A stretch of 11,233 bases of DNA from JADZEJ01 sp964426815 (lineage in GTDB: Bacteria > Patescibacteriota > Patescibacteriia > 2-12-FULL-60-25). The stretch lies in contig CAYRRZ010000030.1 in assembly GCA_964426815.1 (NCBI GenBank), forward strand, positions 1-11,233, in the 5' to 3' direction. The position numbers and the translations under genes are program-made. Positions 1 through 8,001 of this stretch are shown piece by piece. Numbering within the stretch: the first letter of the stretch is position 1; every line of letters starts with the position of its first letter. A model generated the notes under the pieces. It ran no database searches, was not told the origin of the DNA, and was given only the letters and a program-made list of their open reading frames with translations.

Positions 1-267
1 CATATCTAAAACACGAAAATCCCCGGTTGGATTTTCGTGTTTTGCAATCTGGATAAAATTTTCTGCGATATCAACTCCAATGACGCGCATGCCTCGTTCC
101 ATCAAGAAACGAGACTTGATCCCACCGGCGCAACCCACATCGAGAACCAAACTGTTTTTTGGAAGACGCGCCAAAAATGTTTCCATCGACGAAATCCACC
201 AGGTATCGCCCGCATGGTCCTTATGCCAATCTTGGGCAATTTTATTGTAGGTTTGTTTGAGATTCAC
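1..267 (-). CDS. Class I SAM-dependent methyltransferase, N-terminal 89 residues (cut by window edge)
   Basis: The enzyme should transfer a methyl group from S-adenosylmethionine; the substrate cannot be told. The visible 89 residues begin VNLKQTYNKIAQDWHKDH, then give motif I (VLDVGCAGG, about residues 41-49), the acidic end of strand beta2 (VIGVDIAENF, 62-71; D66 would bind the ribose) and the start of motif II (DFRVLDM, 83-89). This is the usual Rossmann-fold methyltransferase order. I chose the GTG at 265-267 because the protein then begins as such enzymes commonly do; an in-frame GTG at 292-294 is possible and an in-frame TAG lies at 295-297. No clear Shine-Dalgarno is visible. The gene follows the membrane-protein gene by 49 bases and may be its operon partner. 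The C-terminal half, which would show the substrate class, lies outside the window. Codons 75-87 form a perfect inverted repeat, listed separately. Confidence 0.85.
   Translation of the reverse strand, partial: MNLKQTYNKIAQDWHKDHAGDTWWISSMETFLARLPKNSLVLDVGCAGGIKSRFLMERGMRVIGVDIAENFIQIAKHENPTGDFRVLDM
8..43. repeat. Perfect 15-bp inverted repeat inside the methyltransferase gene
   Basis: The left arm AAAACACGAAAATCC (8-22) is the exact reverse complement of the right arm GGATTTTCGTGTTTT (29-43), with a 6-base loop CCGGTT (23-28). It lies within coding codons 75-87 of the methyltransferase, so both arms are translated. It could form a strong mRNA hairpin. It does not look like a terminator: no T-run follows on the minus strand, where the next bases are AGATATG. 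Confidence 0.9.
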
Positions 268-281
268 ACTGTATATTGTTG

Positions 282-308
282 GCCGAGTCGGCACCTAACA
301 TCTTTATA
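282..308 (-). promoter_or_regulatory. Possible -10 box and small hairpin ahead of the methyltransferase
   Basis: On the minus strand a TATAAA hexamer (303-308) follows an A/T-rich run, just after the stop of the upstream gene. No good -35 hexamer lies at the right distance. Downstream, GCCGACTCGGC (282-292) is a perfect 5-bp palindrome with one central base. Transcription from this box would begin near 296, making the GTG at 294 nearly leaderless or giving the GTG at 267 a leader of about 29 bases with a hairpin in it. The evidence is weak; co-transcription from the upstream gene is equally possible. Confidence 0.25.
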
Positions 309-316
309 TCGAATTT

Positions 317-1018
317 TTAAAGACCTAAAAGCTTGGTCGCGATAACGCCAAAAACCATCGTCGCTAAGTTTGCAACAATAATTTTATACCAGTCTTCACG
401 AAGAGATCTACCATTTAAAGATTTTCCTGAATCATCTTTAATCAGAAGTGCGGGATATTTTACAGTTAAAAACTGGTCACTCGCTAAGTATACTGCTGCA
501 CTAAACACTACAGCGGGCAGTGAAAGTAAATTTTTAACGGGATACGAGCCGAAAAACTTAAACAGTGAAAGCCAAGAAATGGCCAACATCGAAGAGTACA
601 AAATTAGCGCTGCTTTGCCATTATAAGTTTTTTCGCGTGAGCCGAATAGGGTTTCGATTCGAGCAATAAACGAATCCACCTGTTCGTGTTTTGTTGATGT
701 AGCGCTTACTTCTACTTCTCGAGAACTTCTCCTGTAGCTAAATTCAAAGTCTTGATCAATTCGATGAATTGAGCTACTTCGTATGGCAATAGAACTTAGT
801 CTGTTACGGGCATGCTTCCTAAACTCGCGTTTAAATTCTTCGCTATCTGAAGCTAGATACTCTCTTCCGTCATCAAAAACAAAGCGTAACTGCAGTTTCG
901 TATCCGCTTTTGCTTGAGAGAAACCTTCTTGCGATTCAACTAGAATATCAACGAGTTCGTCGATATCAGAAAGACCTATCGAGTATTGTGTTAGTTTTCT
1001 TCTAACAGTTTTTTCCAT
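317..1018 (-). CDS. Hypothetical inner-membrane protein with N-terminal cytoplasmic domain and three predicted helices
   Basis: I do not recognise this 233-residue protein. Residues 1-133 are soluble and mixed alpha/beta, rich in Ser, Arg and Glu, ending in a stretch (EVEVSATSTKHEQVDSFIAR, about 101-120) that reads as a strand followed by an amphipathic helix. Three hydrophobic segments follow at about 136-157, 164-184 and 213-233; the last ends the protein. There is no signal peptide, so the N-domain is probably cytoplasmic. The ATG at 1016-1018 is preceded by AGG eight bases upstream, a weak ribosome site. The secA stop lies nine bases upstream of the start, so the genes are probably co-transcribed and may be translationally coupled. 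The coding sequence is AT-rich: 421-660 counts to about 40% G+C, against about 52% for a secA sample (2041-2220). This hints at a separate origin. Its role may be unrelated to secretion. Confidence 0.8.
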   Translation of the reverse strand: MEKTVRRKLTQYSIGLSDIDELVDILVESQEGFSQAKADTKLQLRFVFDDGREYLASDSEEFKREFRKHARNRLSSIAIRSSSIHRIDQDFEFSYRRSSREVEVSATSTKHEQVDSFIARIETLFGSREKTYNGKAALILYSSMLAISWLSLFKFFGSYPVKNLLSLPAVVFSAAVYLASDQFLTVKYPALLIKDDSGKSLNGRSLREDWYKIIVANLATMVFGVIATKLLGL

Positions 1019-1027
1019 ATCTGAAGC

Positions 1028-3808
1028 CTATTTCCCTGCTCCGTGGCACTTCTTGTACTTCTTGCCTGAACCACATGGACACAGATCATTGCGGCCTACT
1101 TCAGCTGCAGCTGCGGGCGCATTTGAGAGGGCGGCATTTGGGGTGGCTGCTGGGCCGGCGGTGGTCACAAAGCTTGAGGCATATCCCTGCTTATCTGGAC
1201 CGGATAAAGTCACTTTTGAGGCGTCGGCACCGGCGGAATTCACCATTTCATTTTGCATGGACTCAATAGCGGATTGCATGGCAGCTTGCAAGCGAAAAAT
1301 TGCATGTGCAGATTGCTTATCCACCATGACAAGCAATTCATTGTAGAGACGGAAGGCTTCTTTTTTGTATTCAACCAATGGATCGCGTTGGCCATAGCTG
1401 CGCAAACCAATACCGCGACGCAGATGATCAATCGCCTCAAGATGCTCAACCCACAACATATCAGTAGCCTGGATGAGCACATTCTTTTCGATTTCGCCCA
1501 TGCGCACACCGTCACCCACGGCTTGTTCGATATCCGTATAGGCTTGTTTTGCCACCTTCATCATACCTTCGATGACTGCGGTGCGACGCGTTGCGATATC
1601 GTGCCCATCTTTGCTCATCAAGTCTTTCAAACTTGTTTGAATATCAACCTTTGCAGGCAATAGCGAAGCAAAGGCATTTTGCATTTCTTCGAGATTCCAG
1701 TTTTCGGTGCTGTCATCGGCGGTATGAAAGAGAACGATTTGTTCGATTTCGCGCTCAATGGTTTGCATGACCATTGTTTTTACTGGACGCTCGCCTTCAA
1801 CCGTTGGCGCTTGGGCCAATTCAAGAATTTCGCGGCGGCGCTTATAGATCACCATGCGATGCTTGTTCAAGACATCATCGTATTCAAGCAAGTGTTTGCG
1901 AATATCAAAGTTATGACCTTCGACTTTTTTCTGCGCACCTTCAATCGCACGTGACAACATCGAGCTTTCAATTGCTTCATCTTCTGGCACACGGAACAAT
2001 TCCATATTGCGCTTCATGCGATCGGTGCCAAAAATGCGCATCAAATCATCTTCCATCGAAACATAGAATTGGGTTTGACCTGGATCACCCTGACGACCCG
2101 CACGACCACGTAACTGATTGTCGATGCGGCGTGATTCATGACGTTCGGTACCGAGCACGAATAAGCCGCCGAGAGCGCGCACTTCTTCTGCTTCCTTTGG
2201 ATCAACCGGATTACCACCTAAGATGATGTCGACACCACGACCAGCCATATTGGTGGCAATGGTGACGGCGCCCTTGCGTCCAGCCTGAGCAATAAACTCA
2301 GCTTCACGTTCATGGTTTTTGGCATTCAACAAATTAAATGGAATGCCTTCCATGCGCAGCAATTCAGACAAGACTTCATTCTTTTCAATCGAAGCCGTAC
2401 CAACAAGCACGGGCTGCCCTTTTTCATGCAAAGCCCGAATTTCACGGATAACGGCTTTAAATTTGCCAAGTTCGGTTTTGTAGACGCGATCTGGTAAATC
2501 TTTGCGCTGGGTTTCGCGATTGGTTGGAATCTGCAATACCTCAAGCTTATAAATCTTATGGAATTCTTCGGCTTCGGTCATGGCCGTACCCGTCATACCG
2601 GAGAGCTTGGTATACAAGCGGAACAGGTTTTGAAAGGTAATGGTTGCCATGGTCACCGATTCACGTTGAATCGTGACATGCTCTTTGGCTTCAATCGCTT
2701 GATGCAAACCTTCAGAATAACGACGACCCTGCATCAAACGGCCGGTAAATTCATCAACGATAATGACTTCGTCTTTTTGGACAACGTAGTCTTTGTCCTT
2801 CTTGTACAAGACATTGGCGCGCAAAGCCTGCTCAAGATGATGCACCATGCGCATGCCACCTTGGACATACAAATTTTCAACCCCAAGCCATTGCTCGATT
2901 TTATTGATCCCACTTTCGGTCAAAGTTGCGGCGCGTAATTTTTCGTCGATGGTGTAATCCGTGACAGCTTCGAGACGCGAGACGAGTTCAGCGAAACGAT
3001 AATACATGTCGCCTGGATCTTCAGCTGGAGCGCTAATGATGAGCGGCGTGCGAGCTTCATCAATCAAAATCGAGTCGACTTCGTCGATCACCGCAAAATG
3101 CAATTCGCGCTGCACCATGTCGGACACGGAGCCGACCATATTGTCGCGCAAATAATCAAAACCAAATTCATTATTGGTCCCGTAGGTAATATCGGCGGTA
3201 TAGGCTTCGCGGCGGCTCACCGGGCGAAGATAGTCCATGTCGACGCGGAATGAGCCGGTTTGATCACGTTCAGGATCATGCTCCGCTTCATTCTTGAAGC
3301 TTGGGTCATAGCGAAAACCACCTTCATGTTGGATACAACCAACACTCAAGCCAAGCATGTGATAGACCTGACCCATCCACACCGCGTCACGACGAGCGAG
3401 ATAATCATTCACCGTGATGACATGCACCCCTTTTCCGGTCAGTGCATTCAAATAGGTTGGAGCGGCGGCCGTTAAGGTTTTACCTTCACCCGTACGCATT
3501 TCGGCAATCATGCCCATGTGCAAAGCAATTCCACCGATCAACTGCACATCGTATTGACGCTGTTTCAAAACACGAAAAGAAGCTTCACGCACAATGGCAA
3601 AAGCCTCTGGTAATAACGCATCCAAAGCCTCGCCCTCGGCAAGACGTTTTTTAAATTCATCGGTTTTGGAACGCAAACCCTCATCGGACAAGGTTTTAAC
3701 GCTTGTTTCGAGGCTATTCACGCTATCTACAATTTTGCGTAGTTTTGCGACTTCTTTTGCATTCGGATCTCCGAACAAGGTAGACAAAAAGCTCATAGAT
3801 AAGCGCAT
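1028..3808 (-). CDS. secA: Protein translocase subunit SecA
   Basis: SecA is the ATPase motor that pushes unfolded preproteins through SecYEG; it cycles between cytoplasm and membrane. From the ATG at 3806-3808 it has 926 residues. Walker A is MRTGEGKT (ending near 111) and Walker B is VIDEVD (about 240-245). The second motor domain has ATNMAGRGVDI and QLRGRAGRQGD. The C-terminus is the SecB/lipid-binding zinc knuckle, CPCGSGKKYKKCH (C910, C912, C921, H922). The first nucleotide-binding domain carries about 30 extra residues relative to E. coli SecA, just before SRREAYTADITYG. The frame stays open to a TTG at 3833-3835 directly after the upstream TAA, and an ATG also lies at 3794-3796, where the protein would begin MSFLSTLFGD as many SecAs do. 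I prefer 3808 because GGGAAG lies nine bases upstream. The gene follows the transglutaminase-like gene by 27 bases and ends in TAG. Confidence 0.97.
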   Translation of the reverse strand: MRLSMSFLSTLFGDPNAKEVAKLRKIVDSVNSLETSVKTLSDEGLRSKTDEFKKRLAEGEALDALLPEAFAIVREASFRVLKQRQYDVQLIGGIALHMGMIAEMRTGEGKTLTAAAPTYLNALTGKGVHVITVNDYLARRDAVWMGQVYHMLGLSVGCIQHEGGFRYDPSFKNEAEHDPERDQTGSFRVDMDYLRPVSRREAYTADITYGTNNEFGFDYLRDNMVGSVSDMVQRELHFAVIDEVDSILIDEARTPLIISAPAEDPGDMYYRFAELVSRLEAVTDYTIDEKLRAATLTESGINKIEQWLGVENLYVQGGMRMVHHLEQALRANVLYKKDKDYVVQKDEVIIVDEFTGRLMQGRRYSEGLHQAIEAKEHVTIQRESVTMATITFQNLFRLYTKLSGMTGTAMTEAEEFHKIYKLEVLQIPTNRETQRKDLPDRVYKTELGKFKAVIREIRALHEKGQPVLVGTASIEKNEVLSELLRMEGIPFNLLNAKNHEREAEFIAQAGRKGAVTIATNMAGRGVDIILGGNPVDPKEAEEVRALGGLFVLGTERHESRRIDNQLRGRAGRQGDPGQTQFYVSMEDDLMRIFGTDRMKRNMELFRVPEDEAIESSMLSRAIEGAQKKVEGHNFDIRKHLLEYDDVLNKHRMVIYKRRREILELAQAPTVEGERPVKTMVMQTIEREIEQIVLFHTADDSTENWNLEEMQNAFASLLPAKVDIQTSLKDLMSKDGHDIATRRTAVIEGMMKVAKQAYTDIEQAVGDGVRMGEIEKNVLIQATDMLWVEHLEAIDHLRRGIGLRSYGQRDPLVEYKKEAFRLYNELLVMVDKQSAHAIFRLQAAMQSAIESMQNEMVNSAGADASKVTLSGPDKQGYASSFVTTAGPAATPNAALSNAPAAAAEVGRNDLCPCGSGKKYKKCHGAGK

Positions 3809-3835
3809 CTTAAAGGTCTTCCCGGGTTTTGGCAA

Positions 3836-6800
3836 TTAGGCAGCCTTCAGCATCTGGTCCGTACTCAGATAGGCCAGAATGGCTTCAACGGCGCGGATTT
3901 CTTCCGTTGAAAGCGCTTCGCGAGACAAAGAAATCAAACCTCGAATAAAGTTCGTTGCTTTTTGCTCATCTGCGCAACGTCCGATCTTAACCAAAGCCTC
4001 TCGAAACTCCCGCACGGACTCCAATAATTGCTGCCCTGATTTCTTTTGTGCGCTCTCATCCCCAGCCCTATTCTTTTCTGAAATAGCCGCATTCTGTAGC
4101 AAGGCCTCAAGCTCGACCTGGAGCGCTCTTTGATTTTCTTCTGTATTCAACATGATTTTCTTGAGCGGGGTATAGAGATACCCGTCAAACAAAGTTTGGA
4201 GATGCTTTACATGGGTCGGCTTGACCTCATGTGCCAAAATCCATTGCACGGCGCGTTCGAGTTTTCCATTTTCAACCTTGCGTATCACGCTTGGGTCAGC
4301 TGAATAAATCTGTTGCAAAATCTCCTCGAGTTCTTGATGGGCGGTTTGCTGCGATTCTTGTTGTTGTTTTTCTGCCTGCTCTCTTTTTTCTGCCAAGCTC
4401 GGAGCTGCGACATGAGCGGCGCGCGCATCAGTGCTGCTAGGCGTGGCGTCGCTTTGCAGTATTTCTAAACCTCCTTTGGTATTTGGCCAAGCGATGACAC
4501 TTAAAGCATGCGCGTGTCGACCTTCAGCCTTGGTTCCATTGACTTGAAAGCCGGATGCGATGGCGGTGGCGAAACCTGCTTTTCGCAACATACCAGATTG
4601 GAGCAAGGCGAAATCTAAACAAACTCCCGCAAATATCTTTCCTTGAGCCGCTGGTACGCGAGCAGCTCGTTCAGCCATGTGTTTCCAAACCATATCTGGA
4701 CGAGATGACTGCTGCCGCCTTTTATCAGCCTCTGCTTTTGGCTCTGGATCGTAGTAGCCATTAGCTCGAATCCATTGCTCGATGGCTTGCACTTTTTCGA
4801 GCGGTTCGAGCTGCTTGAAGTCTTCGGTATTAATAAAGGCGGAACATTCGGGAGGTAATGTTCCGAAAGATTCTCGCATGCGCTTGAATTCTTCGGGTTG
4901 GGATTTTTCAGCTCGAAGCATGGCTCGCTCAAACTCTTTTTCACTCAGAGCCTGCGGAACTGTTTTTTCTTGATTGAGAAAAGAATAGGCGACCGCTTTT
5001 GTTTGCGTGTCCGTTTCTACGACGACATGTCCATTTGGTTGCGTGCGAATTGGTAAGCGTTTTTCTTTCCCTTTGGCATCGATCGCATGTACCCGTTCGG
5101 CGAGAATTTCTGCGCCAATTGGAAGCGGAAGGGTGTATGTGCCGGCGCTAAGCCGTGGAATTTTTACCGTGCAAGCCTCTCCTGAACCTTGTTCCGTTTT
5201 TGCAAACTGGAATTGGCTTTTTATCCAGTGCTCTTTTTTCGCATCATAGGTCGAGTGAATGCCAGTAGCAAAAAATTCTTGCATCGGCTGACGCAATTCA
5301 AAAATAGTGTCTCGATTTTCTAGATCTTCGACTGAGCTACTAAGGAGTTGCGTTGCTTCGTCTGGTTGCAATAGCTTCATTGGATCTGCTTCAGCGAAGC
5401 CAAGCGCATTCTTCGCCTTGTCAAATACTGCACTCGGAGAAAAACGCATTTGCTCTCTTCGATACTCTTCCATCTCATCTGGATACATGCGCTCAAGCAA
5501 GGCGAGGGCGAATTCTTTTGTACGTGATGCACTAGAAATCGACGCATTATTTTCTTGAAAAAGCGCAGAATCATTTTGTACGGCTTTTAAGATGGACTGA
5601 TGTGCGAATGGATTTAATTTCGGCTTTGATCGAGCATGATCCGGCTTGTAGAAATACGTTTCTCGAAATGCATATGGTATATTGCGAATTGAATCCGCAC
5701 TTGGGTTTTGAACGGCGTTTAAAAGATTGAGATTCGCTTGAACTTCGGGCTCTGGGTCGACGGATTTTTGCGCGTCTTTTGACAACCAGTTTTTGAATTC
5801 TAAAATAGCCTTCAACTGACCCTCACCGGCTGCATCGTGGCCATAGAGATAGCATTTCTTATCTTTAACTTGCACCGTTTCTCCTGGCGCCAAATCATAC
5901 ACGGGTAGTTCATTTACAAAGACTTTTCCTTCCGTAACTCTTAGGGTCATTTCGAGTCCGGATTCGCAATCTTCGATAATTGTAATTGGATGATTAGGTG
6001 ATTCATTCAAAAATTTTCCGGTGGATGAAAAAACCTGTATTGTCTCAGGATCATCGCTATTTGACCCGTCTATACTTTTCGCAACCAGAAAAGAACCATC
6101 AGCTCTCAAAATAAGATGTTCCAGCGTAAAGTGGCTTATATCTTTCCAATCTTTTTCTGGCATTTTTTCAAAATCCAAACTGTAACGCTTGGTTTTGCTT
6201 ACAAAACGCGCTGTCTTTGGAGACCCATTTTCATCCTCGGTATATACACATGTCTCATCATTATTTGGTCTTTCTACATCAAAACCCAGATCTTTAACTA
6301 TACCCGTTGTAAGATGCGCTTCAAATGAAGCTGCGTCATTGATGATGCCGGGGAGATTGACATAATCATGATCACTCAGTTGTGCAGAAAAAGCATAGTC
6401 TTTTGAATCACCTAAGATGAGTGGTGGGCGATTTTTATCTGCATGCAAAAAAGCGATATAATTTACATCCTCTATTTGTTGATTTTTACCGCGTACCAAT
6501 CTGTGGTATTTGATCACGCAGTAGTCTTTATTTAATGCGGTAAATCCCGTTATCTCCATCGGGAATGGATCAAATTTACCCTGCTCGAGCATGAAAAATT
6601 TGCCATGCGGTGTATAAAATTCAGTACCCGTATCAAGCCTGTGGCAGAACCCTCCCTCGAATGGGATAACCTTATTTTTCGATACCTTGCTTCTTTTTTC
6701 GACTTTTCCTTGTTCGTCGATGTACACGATTTCTGAATTTTGGATGAAAAGAATCCCTGCTTCACCGGCGAGCACTTCATTATCGCCTAAAAAAACCAGT

Positions 6801-7942
6801 AAACTATCCCCATTGTAGACGTCTGTCTGACCTCGGGCCGAAGTGAGACTCCAAGCTGGACGTCTGTTTTTTCCAACATGTAGTAAACCAACATCCACTC
6901 CATGGTTGAATTCTGAATTTTGATCTATCGCTCGGTGTACATTTGGAGGTAGTTCATATTTCATCATCTCAACCAGCTCAGCACCTTCCTTTCTCTCCAC
7001 CCCTGCCTTCAATCTATACTCCCCTGTTTTTTCATCTCGAATAAGCTCTTGGCCGGTTTTAGCTTCAAGGTCTTTTTTTAATCCATCAATCAACATTTTT
7101 TGCTCGACGCGATACACTTCATCGGTTAACCGAATTTTGTGCTTGTTGGCGAGCTGCATGAGCTTGGCATGTAAGCCGGTTTTGTCTGCAAATGGGTCGA
7201 TTGAGGCACCTTGCATCACCAAAGTTGCAAAATATTCTATGCTCCCCTCATCTTGTTCATGCTGCTGTTCATCCTGCCTCTTTTTGCTAAGATCTCGAAT
7301 AGAGGCAAGGATCTCAGCTTGGCCATGATTCTGAAAATAGTTTTCCCATTCTGCAAAAACTTCGGCCGTAGAATAATGGCCACGCATGACATATTCTACA
7401 AATTCAAGATGTTTCAGTGCTTTATCTTGGATTGATCTCGTTTCAACTCGCTCATTTTTTGTTTTTCCTTCAAATCCAGCCATGCGCGCTTTGGCATAGG
7501 GCTCGAATTGTTTTTGAACCTGCTTTTCAAAAGGCTTCAACTCTTCATCGGGCACTGTCATCTGCAAGCCTTCGTTTGAAAATGGGGTCTTGTTCTCCAA
7601 AGCTGAAATTTTTTCACTTGTTTGTTGAAGTGCAGAAAAAACATCTCGATGTTTTCGACTCACCCGCGCTGTCAGAATTGCTTCACGCCATTGCTTTGGC
7701 GTCAGCCGCAATTGTTCGCCAAATTGAATACCCTCCTCTATCGAATGTTCAAACACGATACTGGCAGCATCGGCAATGAAATACGCCTTACTAAATGGAT
7801 TTGCTTCATAAAGCTCTTCTGCAAGCTCCGTGATATCTTTGGCGCTTCGCTTCAAAAAGGCATCTATTTTTTGGCGAATAGACTCGGTTCGTTGTTCGGC
7901 TGCCTTGCCTTTAGGCTGCGAGTCGAAAGATGCGAGCGGCAT
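3836..7942 (-). CDS. Giant transglutaminase-like domain protein, no signal peptide (1368 residues)
   Basis: This is a large protein of unknown role. Near the C-terminus it has a transglutaminase/papain-like core: a preceding helix (KVQAIEQWIRANGYYD, about 1050-1065), the nucleophile in FAGVCLDFALLQ (C1108), then HAHALSVIAW (H1145) and SDATP (D1165). Spacings of 37 and 20 residues suit the Cys-His-Asp triad. Before it, about 920-995 looks like a beta-sandwich (GTYTLPLPIGAEIL onward). Residues 345-700 are strand-rich, perhaps a propeller. Residues 1-330 are helical and charged with coiled-coil character. After the core comes a Gln/Glu-rich helix (1183-1212) and a helical tail to 1368. I see no signal peptide or membrane segment, so it should stay in the cytoplasm, unlike many bacterial transglutaminase-like proteins. 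It could be a protease, a crosslinking or deamidating enzyme, or a non-catalytic scaffold. Its TAA is 27 bases before the secA ATG, so they are very likely co-transcribed. Confidence 0.85.
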   Translation of the reverse strand: MPLASFDSQPKGKAAEQRTESIRQKIDAFLKRSAKDITELAEELYEANPFSKAYFIADAASIVFEHSIEEGIQFGEQLRLTPKQWREAILTARVSRKHRDVFSALQQTSEKISALENKTPFSNEGLQMTVPDEELKPFEKQVQKQFEPYAKARMAGFEGKTKNERVETRSIQDKALKHLEFVEYVMRGHYSTAEVFAEWENYFQNHGQAEILASIRDLSKKRQDEQQHEQDEGSIEYFATLVMQGASIDPFADKTGLHAKLMQLANKHKIRLTDEVYRVEQKMLIDGLKKDLEAKTGQELIRDEKTGEYRLKAGVERKEGAELVEMMKYELPPNVHRAIDQNSEFNHGVDVGLLHVGKNRRPAWSLTSARGQTDVYNGDSLLVFLGDNEVLAGEAGILFIQNSEIVYIDEQGKVEKRSKVSKNKVIPFEGGFCHRLDTGTEFYTPHGKFFMLEQGKFDPFPMEITGFTALNKDYCVIKYHRLVRGKNQQIEDVNYIAFLHADKNRPPLILGDSKDYAFSAQLSDHDYVNLPGIINDAASFEAHLTTGIVKDLGFDVERPNNDETCVYTEDENGSPKTARFVSKTKRYSLDFEKMPEKDWKDISHFTLEHLILRADGSFLVAKSIDGSNSDDPETIQVFSSTGKFLNESPNHPITIIEDCESGLEMTLRVTEGKVFVNELPVYDLAPGETVQVKDKKCYLYGHDAAGEGQLKAILEFKNWLSKDAQKSVDPEPEVQANLNLLNAVQNPSADSIRNIPYAFRETYFYKPDHARSKPKLNPFAHQSILKAVQNDSALFQENNASISSASRTKEFALALLERMYPDEMEEYRREQMRFSPSAVFDKAKNALGFAEADPMKLLQPDEATQLLSSSVEDLENRDTIFELRQPMQEFFATGIHSTYDAKKEHWIKSQFQFAKTEQGSGEACTVKIPRLSAGTYTLPLPIGAEILAERVHAIDAKGKEKRLPIRTQPNGHVVVETDTQTKAVAYSFLNQEKTVPQALSEKEFERAMLRAEKSQPEEFKRMRESFGTLPPECSAFINTEDFKQLEPLEKVQAIEQWIRANGYYDPEPKAEADKRRQQSSRPDMVWKHMAERAARVPAAQGKIFAGVCLDFALLQSGMLRKAGFATAIASGFQVNGTKAEGRHAHALSVIAWPNTKGGLEILQSDATPSSTDARAAHVAAPSLAEKREQAEKQQQESQQTAHQELEEILQQIYSADPSVIRKVENGKLERAVQWILAHEVKPTHVKHLQTLFDGYLYTPLKKIMLNTEENQRALQVELEALLQNAAISEKNRAGDESAQKKSGQQLLESVREFREALVKIGRCADEQKATNFIRGLISLSREALSTEEIRAVEAILAYLSTDQMLKAA

Positions 7943-7949
7943 GAATTCC

Positions 7950-7958
7950 AGTATATCA
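7950..7958 (-). promoter_or_regulatory. Candidate extended -10 promoter of the transglutaminase-like/secA operon
   Basis: The minus strand reads TGATATACT, which fits the extended -10 consensus TGnTATAAT with one mismatch. No convincing -35 is visible, as is usual for extended -10 promoters. Counting seven bases on puts the transcription start at about 7943, next to the ATG at 7940-7942, so the message would be leaderless or nearly so. A weak GGA lies four bases before the ATG if transcription starts further upstream. The box lies partly inside the distal arm of the preceding terminator. The promoter assignment is inference from sequence match and position. Confidence 0.45.
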
Positions 7959-7993
7959 AAAAACTCCAGACGATGCCGGAGTTTTTTTGATAT
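7953..7993 (-). terminator. Rho-independent terminator (apparently bidirectional) after the secreted helical protein gene
   Basis: On the plus strand ATATCAAAAAACTCC (7953-7967) pairs with GGAGTTTTTTTGATAT (7978-7993) apart from one extra T, around a 10-base loop. On the minus strand this gives an A-run, a CTCC/GGAG stem and a run of six T, the form of an intrinsic terminator, eight bases past the TAG at 8002-8004. The near symmetry means it could also stop plus-strand transcription. The loop region contains AGACGATGC (7968-7976), repeated exactly at 7994-8002, so the structure may have arisen partly by local duplication. Confidence 0.85.
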
Positions 7994-8001
7994 AGACGAT
8001 G

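Noticed and set aside
8..43. The perfect hairpin as a transcription terminator
   Set aside because: No T-run follows it on the minus strand and it lies within a good methyltransferase reading frame.
37..345. Plus-strand ORF of 102 residues
   Set aside because: It is antisense to the methyltransferase, whose motifs are clear; its own translation shows no recognisable domain.
1774..2226. Plus-strand ORF of 150 residues, and similar ones at 1253-1663 and 2558-2938
   Set aside because: They lie antisense to conserved SecA motor domains and have His/Arg/Cys-rich translations typical of shadow frames.
3809..3835. TTG at 3833-3835 as the SecA start
   Set aside because: It would add nine residues not typical of SecA N-termini and abut the previous stop with no ribosome site; the ATG at 3806-3808 is preceded by GGGAAG.
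3836..7942. The giant protein as an exported surface or cell-wall enzyme
   Set aside because: The N-terminus is charged with no hydrophobic segment, and no membrane helix or anchor is visible anywhere in the 1368 residues.
7417..7990. Overlapping plus-strand ORFs opposite the start of the giant gene
   Set aside because: One runs through the terminator hairpin; neither has a recognisable domain or ribosome site.
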